64,000 nucleotides of DNA, from positions 5,322,017-5,386,016 of the forward strand of contig NC_081339.1 in the NCBI RefSeq assembly GCF_022539665.2, given 5' to 3'. A program made the position numbers and the translations under genes. The first letter of the stretch is position 1, and each line of letters opens with the position of its first letter. The notes under the pieces were generated by a model. That model was given only the letters and a program-made list of their open reading frames with translations. It did not search any database and was not told the DNA's origin. This document shows, in pieces, positions 51,111 through 64,000 of the stretch. The DNA is from Daphnia carinata. Taxonomy: Eukaryota; Arthropoda; Branchiopoda; Diplostraca; Daphniidae.

Positions 51111-53993
51111 TAAAAATTTAAGGGAAACGGGGCCACAGAAAAGAAGGGAGCCCAGATATGCACTTCAATTTATATAAATTTTAATACTTTGTTTTCAGGC
51201 AGCAGCAACGACTGAAGGTAATGGGCAGGAGGCATTTTTCAAAAATTCCTTCGGGCTTCCAACCGTTATCATTATGAAATTTGCTTCGACTAGATACCTC
51301 TTTTGATTCAGTATGATTCTTAACCTATTTAAAGAAAACGAAACACGAATCAATTTTAAAAAGTTTGCCTATCAATATAAATTCAATAAGGATCGGTGCA
51401 ATCCTTCTTTACCTCTTGTTTTGGTGTACTACTGGTATTAACTGTACTCAGCTAATGGTTTGACAGACATAGTGATTGCTTGGATGGTAAGTTGACGGGC
51501 AGCGAAGAAACTAAGCGACTACCTATTTTCTAATACCTATTCAAATGACACAATACATGGCATTTTAATTAGTTATAATCATGGGTTTCCAGGCACAAAA
51601 AAAGAGACAGACTTATTGGCTGAGACGGTTCAAAACGTTCCAACTTCTTTCAGGACCCCTGCATCACAATGACAGACTGAGGATGAGTACGGAAGTCGCG
51701 AATTGAGATAGCCAATTTCGGTAATATACTTGATCTCTTTCATACTAGGCATGTAATCTAAATTTGCTGTACAATGTACAACAAAAAACAAAGCAGTAAA
51801 ATAATTCTGTATAATAAATTTACAAAATTGCATTTTGTTACACCTATTTGGCTTTGTAAAGTGATACTCACTTACAACATAGTCCTGTGAAGTTGGTCAC
51901 CGGGCATGACAAGCAATACATCTTCGATATAAACTGAAGCAGTCTGATTCAAGAATGCTTAGGTTGTCCAAACACACTGCATAGTGACTGATGGAACAGC
52001 AGAAAATCAGGATGTAGATTAACTGATTTTCCAGAAATAAGTACTTTTGACGTTTAAAATTCTGACCAACTGTTTTTGCTGTTCACATTTTTCAAAATGT
52101 TGAGCATGTACTTAAGGCAACCATAGCACAGAATTTTGAATTTTTTCCAGTTTTGCAAACATACCATCACAGCATCTATGAGGAACAGGAGAGGTTAAAA
52201 GTTTTCTTTCTTTAAAAATCTATTTATTTCATAACATACCATGATAAGCTCTTCTTTTGTAAAGGGCAGCCCTCTCTAAGTACTTGCTTAAGTAATGCTT
52301 CAATACTTGGAACAGCTGAAACAAGCGGTTGTGATAAAAAAAGGTATCAGCACCACTGGCAAGAACGTAAACATGAAGACTTGGTATGGACAATATCTAG
52401 AATTGGTACAAATGACAGATGGGGTGAAACTACCATATGACGAACATATGATGATGTGTCAATCTATAAAAGCATTTAAATCTTTATTAATGAGACATGC
52501 AGAATACTGTATAAAATTATAGTAAAGATGGTACCAAATGCTGAGTTACTAGAAATTTTGCCCAGGAAATCTCCAACTGACATGTGAAACATAAGTCAGC
52601 TGATCTGCATTTATATTATCCAATCCATGTCTTCCATTTCTTGGTGTCACATAGAAAATTGTAAAAATTGTTTTAAAAAAGAATATTTTTTTTCAATAGT
52701 GAATTTTATTAACATCTAAATAACAGAAGTCATATGTATACTCACAGATGTATCATTTTTCAATCCAATAAAGTCTTATTTTTGTCTTAAGCCAAACTTT
52801 TTTGTGAAGAAATGAAGAGTTTCTACTGGCATTACTCATTTTCACTGAAGAATATCCTTGCAAACGCAAAAAGGGACATCTCTTTCCGGTACCAATTAGG
52901 TTATTAGTACAATTAGGTGGAAAAGAGAAAACGAACGTTACGTCCACACGCGGAAATACAGGTCAGCAGGTAAATTTCAACCAAGTACACGTCCATTGTA
53001 ACTGTGATCCTGAGCAACGCTAGGAGTAAGAGAACAGCTGACACTTCCATCAAATCACGAGTTCGTAACTTTTCTGTTAGATGTCTCCAGTATACGGCGG
53101 CCATTTTGTCATGGTTTTCTGCAGTACGAATTTAAAAAAGGAAAAAAAGAAAAAAGTGTGATTTTTTTTTTTTTTTGGCGAAATTTTTTTTTTTTTGTGT
53201 TAAACGGATTGCCATAGGGAACTTCGATTACTTTATCGAGTTAAATCACGTTTGATATTAGTGCAAGCCGAACGCTGAAACTTTATGGCAGTTGGGAACT
53301 ATGGGAAGGAAAGCAGATTTTTTGACACAGTGACTTTTCTGATTTTCCAGTGCCTCACTTGACAGGCTTTGCTTTCCTTTACCTTTGGTATTACTGACAC
53401 TCTCACAGAAAAATAATGAGGTATTATGTTTTGTGGAAGTTTCACATCTAAGAAAGAGTTTGAATTTTAATCCAGCTGAATTTTTATTTGTATGATTTGT
53501 GTTTTATTCTTTGATCTATAACAGTCATAGTGAATCAGAAGAGGATGCACTCGTAAAAGTGCTGTGAGCCTGTATTTAATGTTAAGTAAAGTTTTTAATT
53601 CCAGACAGACTAATCTTGCTTGAAGCAGCCAACTGAGAAGGTGTGTTGGTTGATTGCAGTTGAACATCATAGAAATCTGTTAAAAATATTAGAATTATGA
53701 AATAAAAAATACTATTCAATATGTAAATATATTTTTCTTTTCTTAGACTTAAAAAAAATCTTTAACTTAACAAGAAAACCCTATGTTTGAACAAAATTTC
53801 TCTTCTTTCTTATCTGGTTGAATTTAACCTGCCGCTTAATAATTGTGAAGAGAGCTTAAGTCTCAATACTCAAATTCCCAGTGACCTCTGCCCAGTTGTA
53901 TTGAATGCGACACCTTACAAAAACTAAAAAAATTGGGCTATTTCACAAGGTCAACCGATTCTGAGGAAATACCGAGAACACGAATAGCATTCT
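51111..53993. other. Spacer without supported genes
   Basis: AT-rich. A minus-strand frame starting at 53104 (MAAVYWRHLTEKL..., 63 codons, one hydrophobic stretch) has a start next to a change in composition but no family I know. The frame at 52295-52522 is likewise unassigned. The 3' untranslated region of NOP56 ends in this area. Confidence 0.35.
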
Positions 53994-56227
53994 TTAGGCA
54001 GCGTTCTTTTTTTTCTTTGATTTTTTGGCCGGTGTGGCTCCATCTTGCTCAATTGCCGATTGATCCAATGTACTGTCTGCTTCTCTGTTCTTGTTCTTCT
54101 TCTTCTTACTTCCGTTTACGCTGTTATCCAAACCAATAGATTCATCTAGTGTTACATTACTGTTTCCGTTCTCATCCTGAGACTTCTTTTTCTCGTCTCC
54201 ATTCACCGACATTGAGTTGTTCATGGATTCATCGGCTGCTGGAGTGATACTTTTCTTTTTCTTCTTCTTCTTGCCTTCGCCGTCAGACGGAAGAGTAGCG
54301 TCAGCATTACCATCCATTGTATCATCTGCCGATGGTGTGATACTCTTCTTCTTTTTCTTCTTCTTCTTCTTCAAGGATGCCTATGCAAGGAGTATGTTGA
54401 ACAACACCGCACGTAAAATAAGAAAAGAAAAATTTAAAACCTACCAATACAGTTTTGGCTTCAGCTAAGGCTTCTTGCATGACATCCACATTTTTCCGGG
54501 GAATGTCTCCAGATTCATAGAATTTCAGCCGGTCTTCTACTTGCTCACGGAGTTTCAATCCAAATACATCACACGTTTCCTCTATATAATTAAAATAAAT
54601 ATTAAAGTATATACATTTATAATTTTAACTATGTCTTTTTGAGAAGAAAAAAGAAACGACGTTCACGAAGAACAGTACCTGAAAAACAATCAATTCTCGA
54701 TGCAATAGAACATTTGTTGGCGAGGTAGCGGGAAATGCGTCCCTTATTCTTCAAACCCGCGCGACCGATGAAGGTTGAATGATAAATCAATCCATATTTC
54801 GGTGTGTTGCCTTTGGTCTTCAATGCTCTATTGATTTTATAGTTACGATAAGAGTATATAAATCATGAGTTTTTCAATTACCTAAACAAGGCTTTTTCGG
54901 CTCCAAGAATTTGGACCGTTGAAGCCGGATATTTGGCCAAACTTGTAAGGGAACCGGCGTGCGAAATCAAACGAGCACCAACTTGCTCGCCAATGAGTGC
55001 TGACAAGTTGGGTGCTATGTTATGCATCTTTGATCTCAGGTACTCCTGCAGTTCTTTACGATATTCGGCTAGCGCAACCACACGCTTAGCAAAGCGTTCG
55101 ATATTGATTAGGTCGACCGGGGAAATATCCATTCCTAAGAATATTAGTTTTATAAATTTTTCCATCTAGCGTATAAGCTCTTATTCTAGACCTTACCCAT
55201 TGACGAGCGTGACGCATCCAAAACTGATTGAGCAATGCCAGCATCATTGACAATTTCAGTCAGCTGAGGTAAAGATTCTTCTGACAGCTCCTTACGATTT
55301 TTTATGAACTGGGCGCACTTGGCAAACAAGTAGTTGTCTGGAACAACCTTGATAAGTTCTGGGAAATGATACGAGTACCATTCCCTAATGGTCTTCCTGG
55401 TTAATATATTCATTTAGAAGTATTAACAATTAAGTATACCTGATCCGCATAGAAAATGTGTTGATATCTTTGTCCAATTGGTCCAGCAATGCAATGCTTT
55501 GAATGATCATGTTGTCTACTCTGTGGACATTAAACTTGACCTTTGCTCTGGAATAGCTGTGGCCCAAACCTAACTGGGCAACTCCAGAAGTTTGGACAGT
55601 AAATCCTAATTTCCAGATAAAAAGATTTCCAATAAAGAGATTCATACTCGCACAAATTTACAATATTACCTTTCACTAAGTGTGCAAAGTGCAGTCTGAT
55701 ACCACGGACAATTTCAGGAATAACACCTGCATGTTGGCATGGAATACCCAAAATTTCTGAAATAGACGCACCCAGCTTCGGTTCACTTACTCCCAATACA
55801 AAGGTATCCTTCTTGCCCTTTTTTTCTGGCTTTGGTAAGTTAGTTTCAAGGAAGAGGTTGAGATCTTCAGATAGCACACCTAATGAGACAAAAGGTAATA
55901 TAATCTTACAGCATAAGGAAGATATAATCATTATTGGTACCTTCAGAAATTGAATTAATATTGTCAAGAGCATGTGCAGCAGACTTGAAAGGAGCAAACG
56001 AAACCAATTTAACGACTCCATTGAAGCGACTCAAATCCGTGACCGACTGCTCGACTTGGGGCAAGAAAGTTCCAGCGTCTTCAAATTCTTTGACGCGAAA
56101 TAATGCATACCCGGCCGCATGTTCGAATAGCACGTACATCTGTGCCTAATTAACGCAAGCGGAGAAAATTATGGATAGGTACATTTAATTTCTTAAGACA
56201 TTTACGATACGCAATTTAACCTACCAT
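53994..56227 (-). CDS. Nop56: NOP56, box C/D snoRNP core protein
   Basis: Core protein of box C/D snoRNPs that methylate rRNA in the nucleolus; pairs with NOP58 and fibrillarin. Nine exons (minus strand) join in phase: 56225-56227, 55941-56145, 55670-55879, 55440-55605, 55197-55384, 54882-55134, 54679-54827, 54445-54581 and 53994-54380, giving 565 residues. The first exon is only the ATG, and splicing to 56145 gives [10 protein letters not shown], the same length as the human N-terminus. Typical blocks are [75 protein letters not shown] (NOP domain) and [20 protein letters not shown]. The tail is a lysine-rich [10 protein letters not shown] repeat, two copies separated by acidic stretches, a nucleolar-type low-complexity end. 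A frame reading from Met at 56139 alone would also be open. Confidence 0.97.
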
Positions 56228-57014
56228 TTTCCAAATATAAAACACAAATATCAATTGTCAACTAAAACTTTCACGATTCAATCATAAAACACGTGTTACC
56301 AATGTAAGAATTTCAGCCATGAGAAGCATGGGAGGCTAAAGGGAAACTGTGAAAACTGTGAAACAAACGAAAAACGTTTTGCGACGGCCTATTTAACCAC
56401 TATAAGCACTGCCTACCGGCCGTAAATCGCAACGAACAAATTGACAGATAAAATTCCTTATTCTATAGTAGGCTTTTATAGAAAGTTTAATTCTATTAGA
56501 TTTATTTAAAAAATGTATATATTTTCCTTCATCAAAGACATTCATTCAAGGCTGGGTTTATAAAATTATGATTATAATTATGGTTTTGTCGGATCTCGAT
56601 TTGGCAACATCGCGAGTTTTGGCCGACTTTTTAAAGACAAAAGGCATTACTTATAATTTTAATTAAAGGATTATTGTTTTTATAATATTTATTTATTTAC
56701 GAATTGGAAATTGGAAGACAAATTTAATTAAGATTCAAACAAATACAATTTTGGGTTTATTTATTTCCTAGTTAAATCGTTTTCAAGAAGTATACACAAA
56801 TGCGATGACGATAATTATGGTCAATTTACCAAACAGGGGGTTGAAAGAAGAAGTTATGGCTTGGGGGTCATGGAACATGGAGCAGATTTCAATTAAATTT
56901 CTGTTCGAGATTCAAAGGCAATTATGTATTCAGCATACTTGTTGGCAGTAAACGATGAAAAGAGGGGAAGATGGCGAAACAAATATAAATGCATTATCTT
57001 TATATAAGGCTCAA
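56228..57014. other. Spacer NOP56-NSD
   Basis: Holds the NOP56 promoter (with the E-box) and the 3' end of the NSD gene. Very AT-rich from 56450. No gene. Confidence 0.5.
56288..56297. promoter_or_regulatory. Myc-type E-box upstream of NOP56
   Basis: AACACGTGTT, a palindrome with CACGTG at 56290-56295, lies 63-68 bases upstream of the NOP56 start codon. Canonical E-boxes close to the start of nucleolar genes are usual Myc/Max targets in animals; regulation here is inferred. Confidence 0.45.
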
Positions 57015-60000
57015 TTAACAGCTACTCGTCTCGCTGAGCGATGTGGAAGGCTCAGGTGATATAGTCGCCACAGTTGCGGTATCTTCTTCTAGAAGACGCT
57101 TGACAAAAAAATTTGTTTCTTCTTGTGAATGCTCGTTACAGATTAAACCAAGCTGATCATGAGATTGCATATCCACTTCTATAGCGTGCGTCGAACAGAG
57201 AGAATTTGGACACACGCTGCAAAACTGGGTGGACTTGCGGCCACACACATCACAATGATGCCATGGGCATGTCCATTGGCCTAAAAATTGTTTTTAAAAA
57301 TTACTTGAATTAAAAATTCTTAGGACTTTAGTATTACCTTTCGGGGGGGCAGAAAGTTTAAGACATTCAAGATGGTAAACTTTACTGCAATTCTTAAAAT
57401 CACACACAACTAAGTGACCCCCTTCCGTACAGCGGAAGCAAAAATCTTCAGCCACTTTCTCTTTCTCAAGCTTCCGTTGCTGTTTTTTCTTTTTGGCCTT
57501 TATTGATTTAATCTTTTCCACCTTAAAAAAAGAAAACATATATCGAGTTTAACATGCTAAAGCTTTAATACAAAATTAAAAGAAAAAAAAATTACCTTTA
57601 TCTGCTTTGGTTTGGCACCGATGAAGCCGGCGCAATTTGGAGCTCCACAATGACAAGGTTGCTGCCTCTGGTTACTCTCATTCGCCACATCTTGGGCACA
57701 TTCCAATTGATAATTGAATGTAAGTTCTGCGTGAGCAGGGATGTCTGTTACAGCAAAAAGTCCAATGCGAATATCGCCCAAGACCGTCCATTTTTGGGTT
57801 TGGCAGTTGGGTTGGCATGAATGATTCATAAATCGTGCCAAGTTGCCACTTGGTCCAGCATCAATCATTCGGTTGTTGTCCAACGTCAAGAAATAGTAGG
57901 CCTCGTCTTGAGCATCTTGTTTAGCCTTGAGGCGACGACGGAATTCGCTATTGTCGATTATCTCTCCTACGTATTCTATGACGAAATCGCCTTTCTTAAT
58001 ATCAGCTTGAGATTTAAGTCCCCAGCCTTTTCCTCCAGTATTGAACGGATAGAGCGGGGGAGAAAGGCGTTGCTGAAAACGCTGATTCTGGCATAATTTG
58101 CCTCCAGCACACACATTTGGATCACATTCAAACAATAATATCCTAAAAATTATTCAGAATAAGAGAATTATTCGAAAAAAAAAATATTAGAATAAAAACC
58201 TGTTAAGACATTCTGTATCCGAGCTGCAAGTCGGTTGGCTTTCCGTTACCTCACAGTCACACAGAGAGGACGAATAGGGGCTTGGATCTTGCATACGAAC
58301 TTTGCCAACCGGTTTGTTACTGCGTAGTTTATTGTACGGTGGCGGTTTCTTAGTATTGGAAACAACAGTATTACAATGGATTTTCGTTCATGAAAGTGAT
58401 CTGGCGTAAGACTTACAACGTTGATTTTTGCTTGTCGTTCGGCTGTTCGCTCGGAAAGTACTTGCTTACGCATTTGAAATACAGGTGTTACATCTTCCAA
58501 GGCTTTCTTAAAGTCGTCCCCCAATTTATTCTTACTCTTCCCTTTACATCCTTGGTCCTGCAGAAATGTATTGTTACGTCTTGTTTACCCATGAAAAAGT
58601 AAAACAATTATGAAACTTACTCCGTCTTGATAATGAAATACTTGGCCACGATAGACAAACGCGCTGTTATTGCTACCATAAAAGTAGACCAAGAACTCCC
58701 CTGCCTTGGGTTGGTATTTCTGATGCTTAGGCGGTATCTCGTCCAATGGGTACACTCTACCAGGCCACCACCTATTTACCAATCGGGCCGTCATTAATAC
58801 GTAAAAAACTTTTGCATTAGTAACATAATGAAAAAAAAAAACTGACCTGTATATGCTCATTTTAACCCATACTATGTCGCCATAAAGGATGGTCTTGCCA
58901 GATGTGCATTCATAGCAAAGAAAAGATCCGTCCGGTTCCGTTTCCAAGCCCGCACAACGAGTATGAAAAGACGAAGGACATCGTTCACAGCATATTAGGC
59001 TGCCGCCTTCAGAACAAACAATGCACCAGTTTACATTATAATGGATGGGTAAAATCGTCTTTTTCTCCTTCTTGGATTTTTTAGCAACTTCACGATTTTC
59101 CACGTGCTTAAAACACTTCATCTGCGTATTGGATAACTGGATAGAGCCTGCAGCCAGACATTTTTCACCTTCAAATATATAAAAGGAAAATTATGGATAG
59201 CTCGAAAACAAAGCGATCTTTGAGTTCAAGTACTTTGATGATAGGCAGTTGGACAATATATGCAACGAACTAGTTTCTTCTCTGCTTGATGCAATTCATT
59301 CAGGTCTGCGACGCAAGTATGGCAATAGTGTGCTGGGCATGTGAATTGAGAGGCTGGTTTTTCTTGCCTTACGCTAGGAGAATGGAACAGTTTCAGACAA
59401 TTACGATGATAGTGTCTTCCACACAACTTGAAATTGCAAGAAAGCATTGCGCCTTCCGATTGTTGGCAAAGACAGCACTTTGAGTTAGTCGAGGGATCGC
59501 AGTTAAGGCACAAGAAAGTTTCCAAGTTTGATGGTGCTTTCAAATCCTTTCTTATACATTCGGGATGATAAACTAGGCGACACTTGTTGCATGACAACGT
59601 CTGATTTTCTCGAGACCCACAAAACTCGCAAACGTCAACGCGCATTTCCTTATCGCGTTTCTTTGGCACATCTTTATTGGCATCATTTGGTAGAACCACT
59701 TCTGTTAGGTTATCATCTGGACAGGCAATGTCTTCCATTTTCTCGCTTACGTCACTTAAGGTCTGAATATGTTCTGCCAAAACTACGGATTGTTGTTCTT
59801 CTAGGGAAACATGCCCTTCTACGCTTTCTTTACTCTGTCGCCGTCGCTTTGGTTTTCTGTCCGCAGAGTCATCTATGGATTTCCTTTTTCGCTGAATTTG
59901 TTCTTCTTCTTTGGATTGGAGAAGTTTTCTAAATAGTATCAATCGTTGTTCCCTAAAGATGATATAGAATGACTAACATTATTCTCGGATTTTGCTTTGA

Positions 60001-61027
60001 TGGACACTACCTCGATGAAGGCATGGCCTGCTTCGCCTCTTCCACAGCCAACTGCCAAGTCTTTCGTCCACTTTTGATTGCTTGCTGAAGGGACTTGAAA
60101 ATTTTGCTTTTGCTCAAAACCTGAAATCATTTGTAAAATTTTATAAAAGTGCAATGCAAATCCAAGGTGATTCTTTTAAAAATACATGTTTTAAAAAACC
60201 ATTTTTATCCTTTAGTAGTTCTTCTACACCTCCATTGAAAGGAAACAAGACATTTGCAGACAGCCAGCTTCTTGATCCATTATCTCCAAAGAATTCAACA
60301 TGGAATAGTCTGATTTCTGTCTTTCCTGTCACTAGAAACAAAATTACCAGGGTTAACATGTATGTATAAATGTTTTAATGTCCAATGAAATAATACTGTA
60401 CTTCTAGTTTTTGTATAAAGAAATTCTAAGGGATCCTGAGTAATAAGTGAAGGCCATAGAGGGTAACCAGAAATGTAGGCCCAGACTAAATCACCAATTG
60501 TAAAAGGTAGGCTTAAATCTAGGGATATGTCTGCAGCCACAGCCCCTGGCTGTGTTTTTTCTCCAACATTATCCTTCTGATGCGCAAACACTTCCAACCG
60601 GTTGGTTCTATCATCAATTACACCATTGGTGGTAGGAACTGCGTCAACTTTCAAGTTGTTTGATTTCAAATGAAGCTGCAAATTGTCAAACGATAGAAGT
60701 TTGTTTTCTTTATCTTCACAAGCTCGGGCAAGGTTTCTAGACAATTAAGGAAGAAATCCATGTACATTATTTTATTATTTGTGAGGAAACAATGTCTTAC
60801 TTGGTATCAACCACCGTTAAAGGTTCTTTCCCACTGATACTTGTTGATTCATTTGTAATTGGAGTAAGATACTCCCTTGTTTTGGAATTCCGTTTAGCAT
60901 TTTTGATATGGGGTTCAGGCTGTATCTCTGGTGTCAAAGACCTTTCACGTGATAGAGATTTTCGTGATAAACTTTTCCACTTGGATATCAACATCAGCCT
61001 CCTACTCTTTGCCTTTTTATCATTCAT
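57015..61027 (-). CDS. NSD-family histone H3K36 methyltransferase
   Basis: Nuclear lysine methyltransferase of the NSD1/2/3 type, which adds methyl groups to histone H3 lysine 36. Twelve exons (minus strand) join in phase: 60801-61027, 60402-60736, 60186-60331, 60011-60120, 59234-59952, 58847-59168, 58621-58771, 58417-58557, 58200-58348, 57596-58142, 57338-57521 and 57015-57280, giving 1098 residues. Order: first PWWP (about 150-230; [15 protein letters not shown]), zinc fingers of PHD type (about 375-610), second PWWP (about 610-665), AWS (about 725-775), SET (about 785-905; [21 protein letters not shown]), post-SET ([11 protein letters not shown]) and a C-terminal PHD-C5HCH pair (975-1060). 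Catalytic motifs are intact. Which of the vertebrate paralogues it matches cannot be said; arthropods have one. Confidence 0.95.
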
Positions 61028-61794
61028 GATTCAGCCAATAATATGAAGACTTTTTATTTTCTAATGTGTCAATAATGTTAAAGATCAAAACATGTTAAAC
61101 CCCAATCCGTTACACTTTAAAGAATCACATTAAATTAACGAGAATCCTGAAAAGGCGGACAGCTAAACACAATTTCGTTTCGATTTGATATCGGTATTGA
61201 GAGGAGGAAAAGGCGGGAAATAAAGAACTAATACGGGACAGACGTCACAGAAGCCCTTCCTACTTCGCAAGCCATGAAATGCCTAATAGAAGCACACGGA
61301 TTAATGTAACAGAATAACAGTTAATAAAATTTAACTATTTAAGTATGAAAGATCGAAAGCAAACATGTACGTAATGAACGAATGAGCCCTCGAACCTAAC
61401 TGAACTAAATGAACAAGTGTAAAATTCGACAAATGCTGTTTAGCTTAGACTATTCTTCAAGACAAACCTATCCAATGCATTTTTGTGTTATCAAAATTTA
61501 TTTTAGAATTTGGAAAAGAAATTCTCGTTCCTTGACTTAGTATATTTAAGGAAGTTACCCAAGTCTTCACAATTTTAGTACAAGCATATTAGGCTTACCT
61601 AGATGACTTTTTATTACAATTCTTGTACACTGCCTTAATCATGACAAGAAGTAGCATCACTGTCTCATGTAGGAATATAAACAGATCTGTCAATTTACAG
61701 TTTGAGATTGACTCACGAACACTGATCACGGACAACCATATCATAATATGATGACTTCCAAATGTCATCCATGAAGCTATTGCCAAAAGACGAA
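61028..61794. other. NSD promoter region and ACADSB 3' end
   Basis: Spacer between two minus-strand genes. A consensus E2F site GGCGGGAAA at 61212-61220 lies about 190 bases upstream of the NSD start. A minus-strand AATAAA (61609-61614) about 180 bases after the ACADSB stop may end that transcript. No gene. Confidence 0.45.
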
Positions 61795-63565
61795 TCACGA
61801 TTGGTACTCTTGCTTAATATACTTAGCTATGGTGTTCAACTGAATGTTACTCGTTCCCTCATAGATTGTACCAATTTTACAATCACGATAAAACTTTTCG
61901 ACTGGGTAATCTTTCGTGAAACCGACTCCTCCCATCCATTCGATACATTTCGAAGTGGTCAACGCTGCAACTTCTGGAAACACAATGAAAACAAGAACAT
62001 ACAGAATTAATTGATTTGAAAAAGAAATTCTGTAGCCTAACCAGATGCAAAATATTTAGCCATGGCGGCCTGTTTAACAAATGGTAAACCGGCTTCCTTC
62101 AATCTGGCGGCGTTATAGACGAGAAGACGGGCACATTCTATCTGGGTTGCGACCTGTGCGATCTGATGCTGCATAGCCTACATTTGCGTAACACGTCATT
62201 TCAGGATTACTTATCGGAGAACACCAGAAAATGGCATCTTGCCTGAAAATCAAATATCTGTTTCCCAAATTGTGTCCTTTCGAGAGTGTAGGGAACCGTG
62301 GCATCCAAGCAACCCTGGGCCAATCCAACCATTTGCGCGCCTATGCCAATTCGACCTTCGTTTAGCATGCCAATCGCATACTTATAGCCTTGGCCGAGTT
62401 CGCCCAGAATATTGCTTGCGGGAACTTGAACATTATCAAAATGGACGGCGCACGTACTTGAGGCCCGGATACCCAGCTTGTCCTCTTTTTTACCAACGGA
62501 GAGACCTGGTGTAATTTGGTCAACAATAAAGCATGTGATGCCTTTATATCCCTAGAATTTCGGCTTTCATGAACAGTTCTCTTTAATACTGATGGTGCAA
62601 CAAAACTTACGGCTTTGGGGTCCACATTAGCCATTACTAAGTAGACTCCGGCTATTTCGGAACTGGAAATCCACATTTTGGTACCATTAATAATGTAATG
62701 GTCACCGGTTTTAATAGCCCGTGTCTTTAGTGAAAAAGCATCGGATCCTGATTCAGCCTCTATAAAACAGCGCGGAAAAGCGGCGTTAATCACAAAGCCC
62801 AGCACGGAAAAAAGGTTAGGCATGTAGAGTCACCTGAGAGACAGAAACTCCCAACCTGAAATTTGAAGAAACATTAATAAGTAATTATAAATCTTAATCC
62901 AGAAGAAATGAAGTTATTACTGTGTCTTGAGCAAGTTTTGGCAGATACTTTTCTTTTTGTTCTTGAGTGCCAAGTTTGCGCAGCAATGTGTTTATTAGTG
63001 TGTTCTGGATGTCACAAAACACACTAACTGAAGGATCTATTTTTGCCAACTCTTCAATTGTAATGATAGCTGACATGAAAGAGGCTCCTGCACCTCCATA
63101 CTCTGGATCAATTTCCAGCCCCATTAGCTATAAAGTGAATCCTGTATTGCAACCCCAGCCAAACTAAAAAGTTATGGATATTTTACCCCATTTGAAAACA
63201 AGGCATTGACTACATCTGGTTCAAAAGATTGCTGAATATCCATTTTCTTAACAAATGGAGCAATGATTTGGCTGGCCAATTTGGCCACACTCTCCTTCAT
63301 CATGATTTCATCTTCAGTAAGCTGTGTAAGAGGCTGTACTTTGGTGGCAATCTGTCTCGATACAAACTGCCTTCCTGAAGAGCAAAGCCCTGTCGTATTC
63401 TTCGGCATCGACAATGCTAGCTTTATAAAATAATACATAAACATTACTATTGTTGAGTCTGATCATTCACATTACATCTAACAAAACAATTTTTGAGTTT
63501 ATTCTCACACAAAGCGAATTAAACTGTACCTTAACCAAAGACATGTTCCGAGAAGATGCAAACAT
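61795..63565 (-). CDS. Short/branched-chain acyl-CoA dehydrogenase, mitochondrial
   Basis: FAD enzyme of the mitochondrial matrix that oxidises 2-methyl-branched and short acyl-CoA in isoleucine breakdown (ACADSB type). Eight exons (minus strand) join in phase: 63530-63565, 63187-63420, 62921-63127, 62834-62855, 62611-62759, 62243-62551, 62042-62177 and 61795-61973, giving 423 residues (human 432). The N-terminus ([12 protein letters not shown]...) lacks acidic residues, fitting a mitochondrial presequence. Blocks: [80 protein letters not shown] and [10 protein letters not shown], whose Glu (about 403) is the catalytic base. Exon 4 is 22 bases. The intron after exon 6 has a GC donor (CAG then GCAAGA). 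The final [11 protein letters not shown] matches ACADSB over other family members. Confidence 0.95.
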
Positions 63566-64000
63566 TTTCTTTTTCAATAAATGCTTATAATTTTATGTCC
63601 AAACCAAAACGTTTTCCTAAGAGCGTTAACCGCGTTTTGCTTACTTTACATAATTTTTGTTGACATCCGACACTGCCATCTGGTAACAAGTCCTTGGCAG
63701 ACAGAGACATCTATAACGAACGTATTTCTCACTTTCAATAAGGCAACGTTGTCGACGTTGCCTTTTTTTGTGTTCCTTTCTCGTCCATAGGTTTTCCTTC
63801 CTTCGAAGCCAAATTCAGGTTCGTTTTTCTCTTTGTCATCCTTTCGAATCCAAACCATCTTCGAGCTTGTTAAGAAAGTAACTGCAATCATAGAACTGCA
63901 CTAGAAAAACTAATCTGTCTTTATTCGTTAAAAATAAATTTTGTCTTAAATTTGAAGTGTTCATTTCAGTATATCGTTGCCGACTTTTGGAACTCACATT
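63566..64000. other. Edge region upstream of ACADSB
   Basis: No supported gene. A hairpin with 9-bp arms (aaggcaacg/cgttgcctt, 63740-63764) followed by a T run is present; the minus-strand frame at 63646-63891 shows no family features. Confidence 0.35.

Noticed and set aside
54217-54468. Plus-strand frame rich in phenylalanine
   Set aside because: Antisense of the NOP56 lysine-rich tail.
53994-56227. snoRNAs in NOP56 introns, as in vertebrates
   Set aside because: The introns are mostly about 50-100 bases, too short for a C/D snoRNA with normal flanks, and no C/D box pair stands out.
63646-63891. 81-codon minus-strand frame at the right edge
   Set aside because: No recognisable family and no splice support; left as unassigned.

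Overview
The window looks like nuclear DNA of an arthropod, most likely a branchiopod crustacean of the Daphnia type. The evidence is many introns, often 55-80 bases long, between well-conserved animal genes; a neuroligin of arthropod character; a viperin gene, a family generally missing from insects; and AT-rich spacers with long homopolymers. The species call is inference from content and style; no database was searched.

Layout. Positions 1-9479 hold no gene I can name: one intron-containing tRNA-Thr(CGU), one or two open stretches with good splice sites, and regulatory-looking palindromes. Positions 9480-24325 (+) are a 16-exon neuroligin whose exon phases close exactly (1027 aa). Next come RpS13 (-), ELMO/Ced-12 (+) facing it across a shared promoter, viperin (+), FRA10AC1 (+) and a small one-pass membrane protein (+). 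From 35037 to about 39400 is a chromatin-reader cluster: an HP1 gene, a possible chromodomain relic, and a protein made of three chromodomains with no chromoshadow domain. From about 39800 to 53990 the sequence becomes accessory: a decayed vasa-like DEAD-box copy, ionotropic-receptor fragments ending at a long inverted repeat, a duplicated 0.55 kb repeat, a 15-bp minisatellite, a TTAA-flanked MITE of piggyBac type and tRNA-like relics. The right end is again ordinary and minus-strand: NOP56, an NSD-family histone H3K36 methyltransferase and a short/branched-chain acyl-CoA dehydrogenase.

How genes relate. RpS13 and NOP56 belong to ribosome production, and NOP56 carries a Myc-type E-box just upstream. 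HP1, the triple-chromodomain protein and NSD are histone-methylation readers or writers, but they are not adjacent enough to call a unit. Viperin is an innate antiviral enzyme. The best candidate for something undescribed is the triple-chromodomain protein. It keeps HP1's intron position in each repeat and an intact aromatic cage in all three copies, so it is best explained as an HP1 paralogue expanded by exon duplication.

Exon models were built by hand from splice signals, reading phase and protein-family resemblance; none was tested against RNA data.
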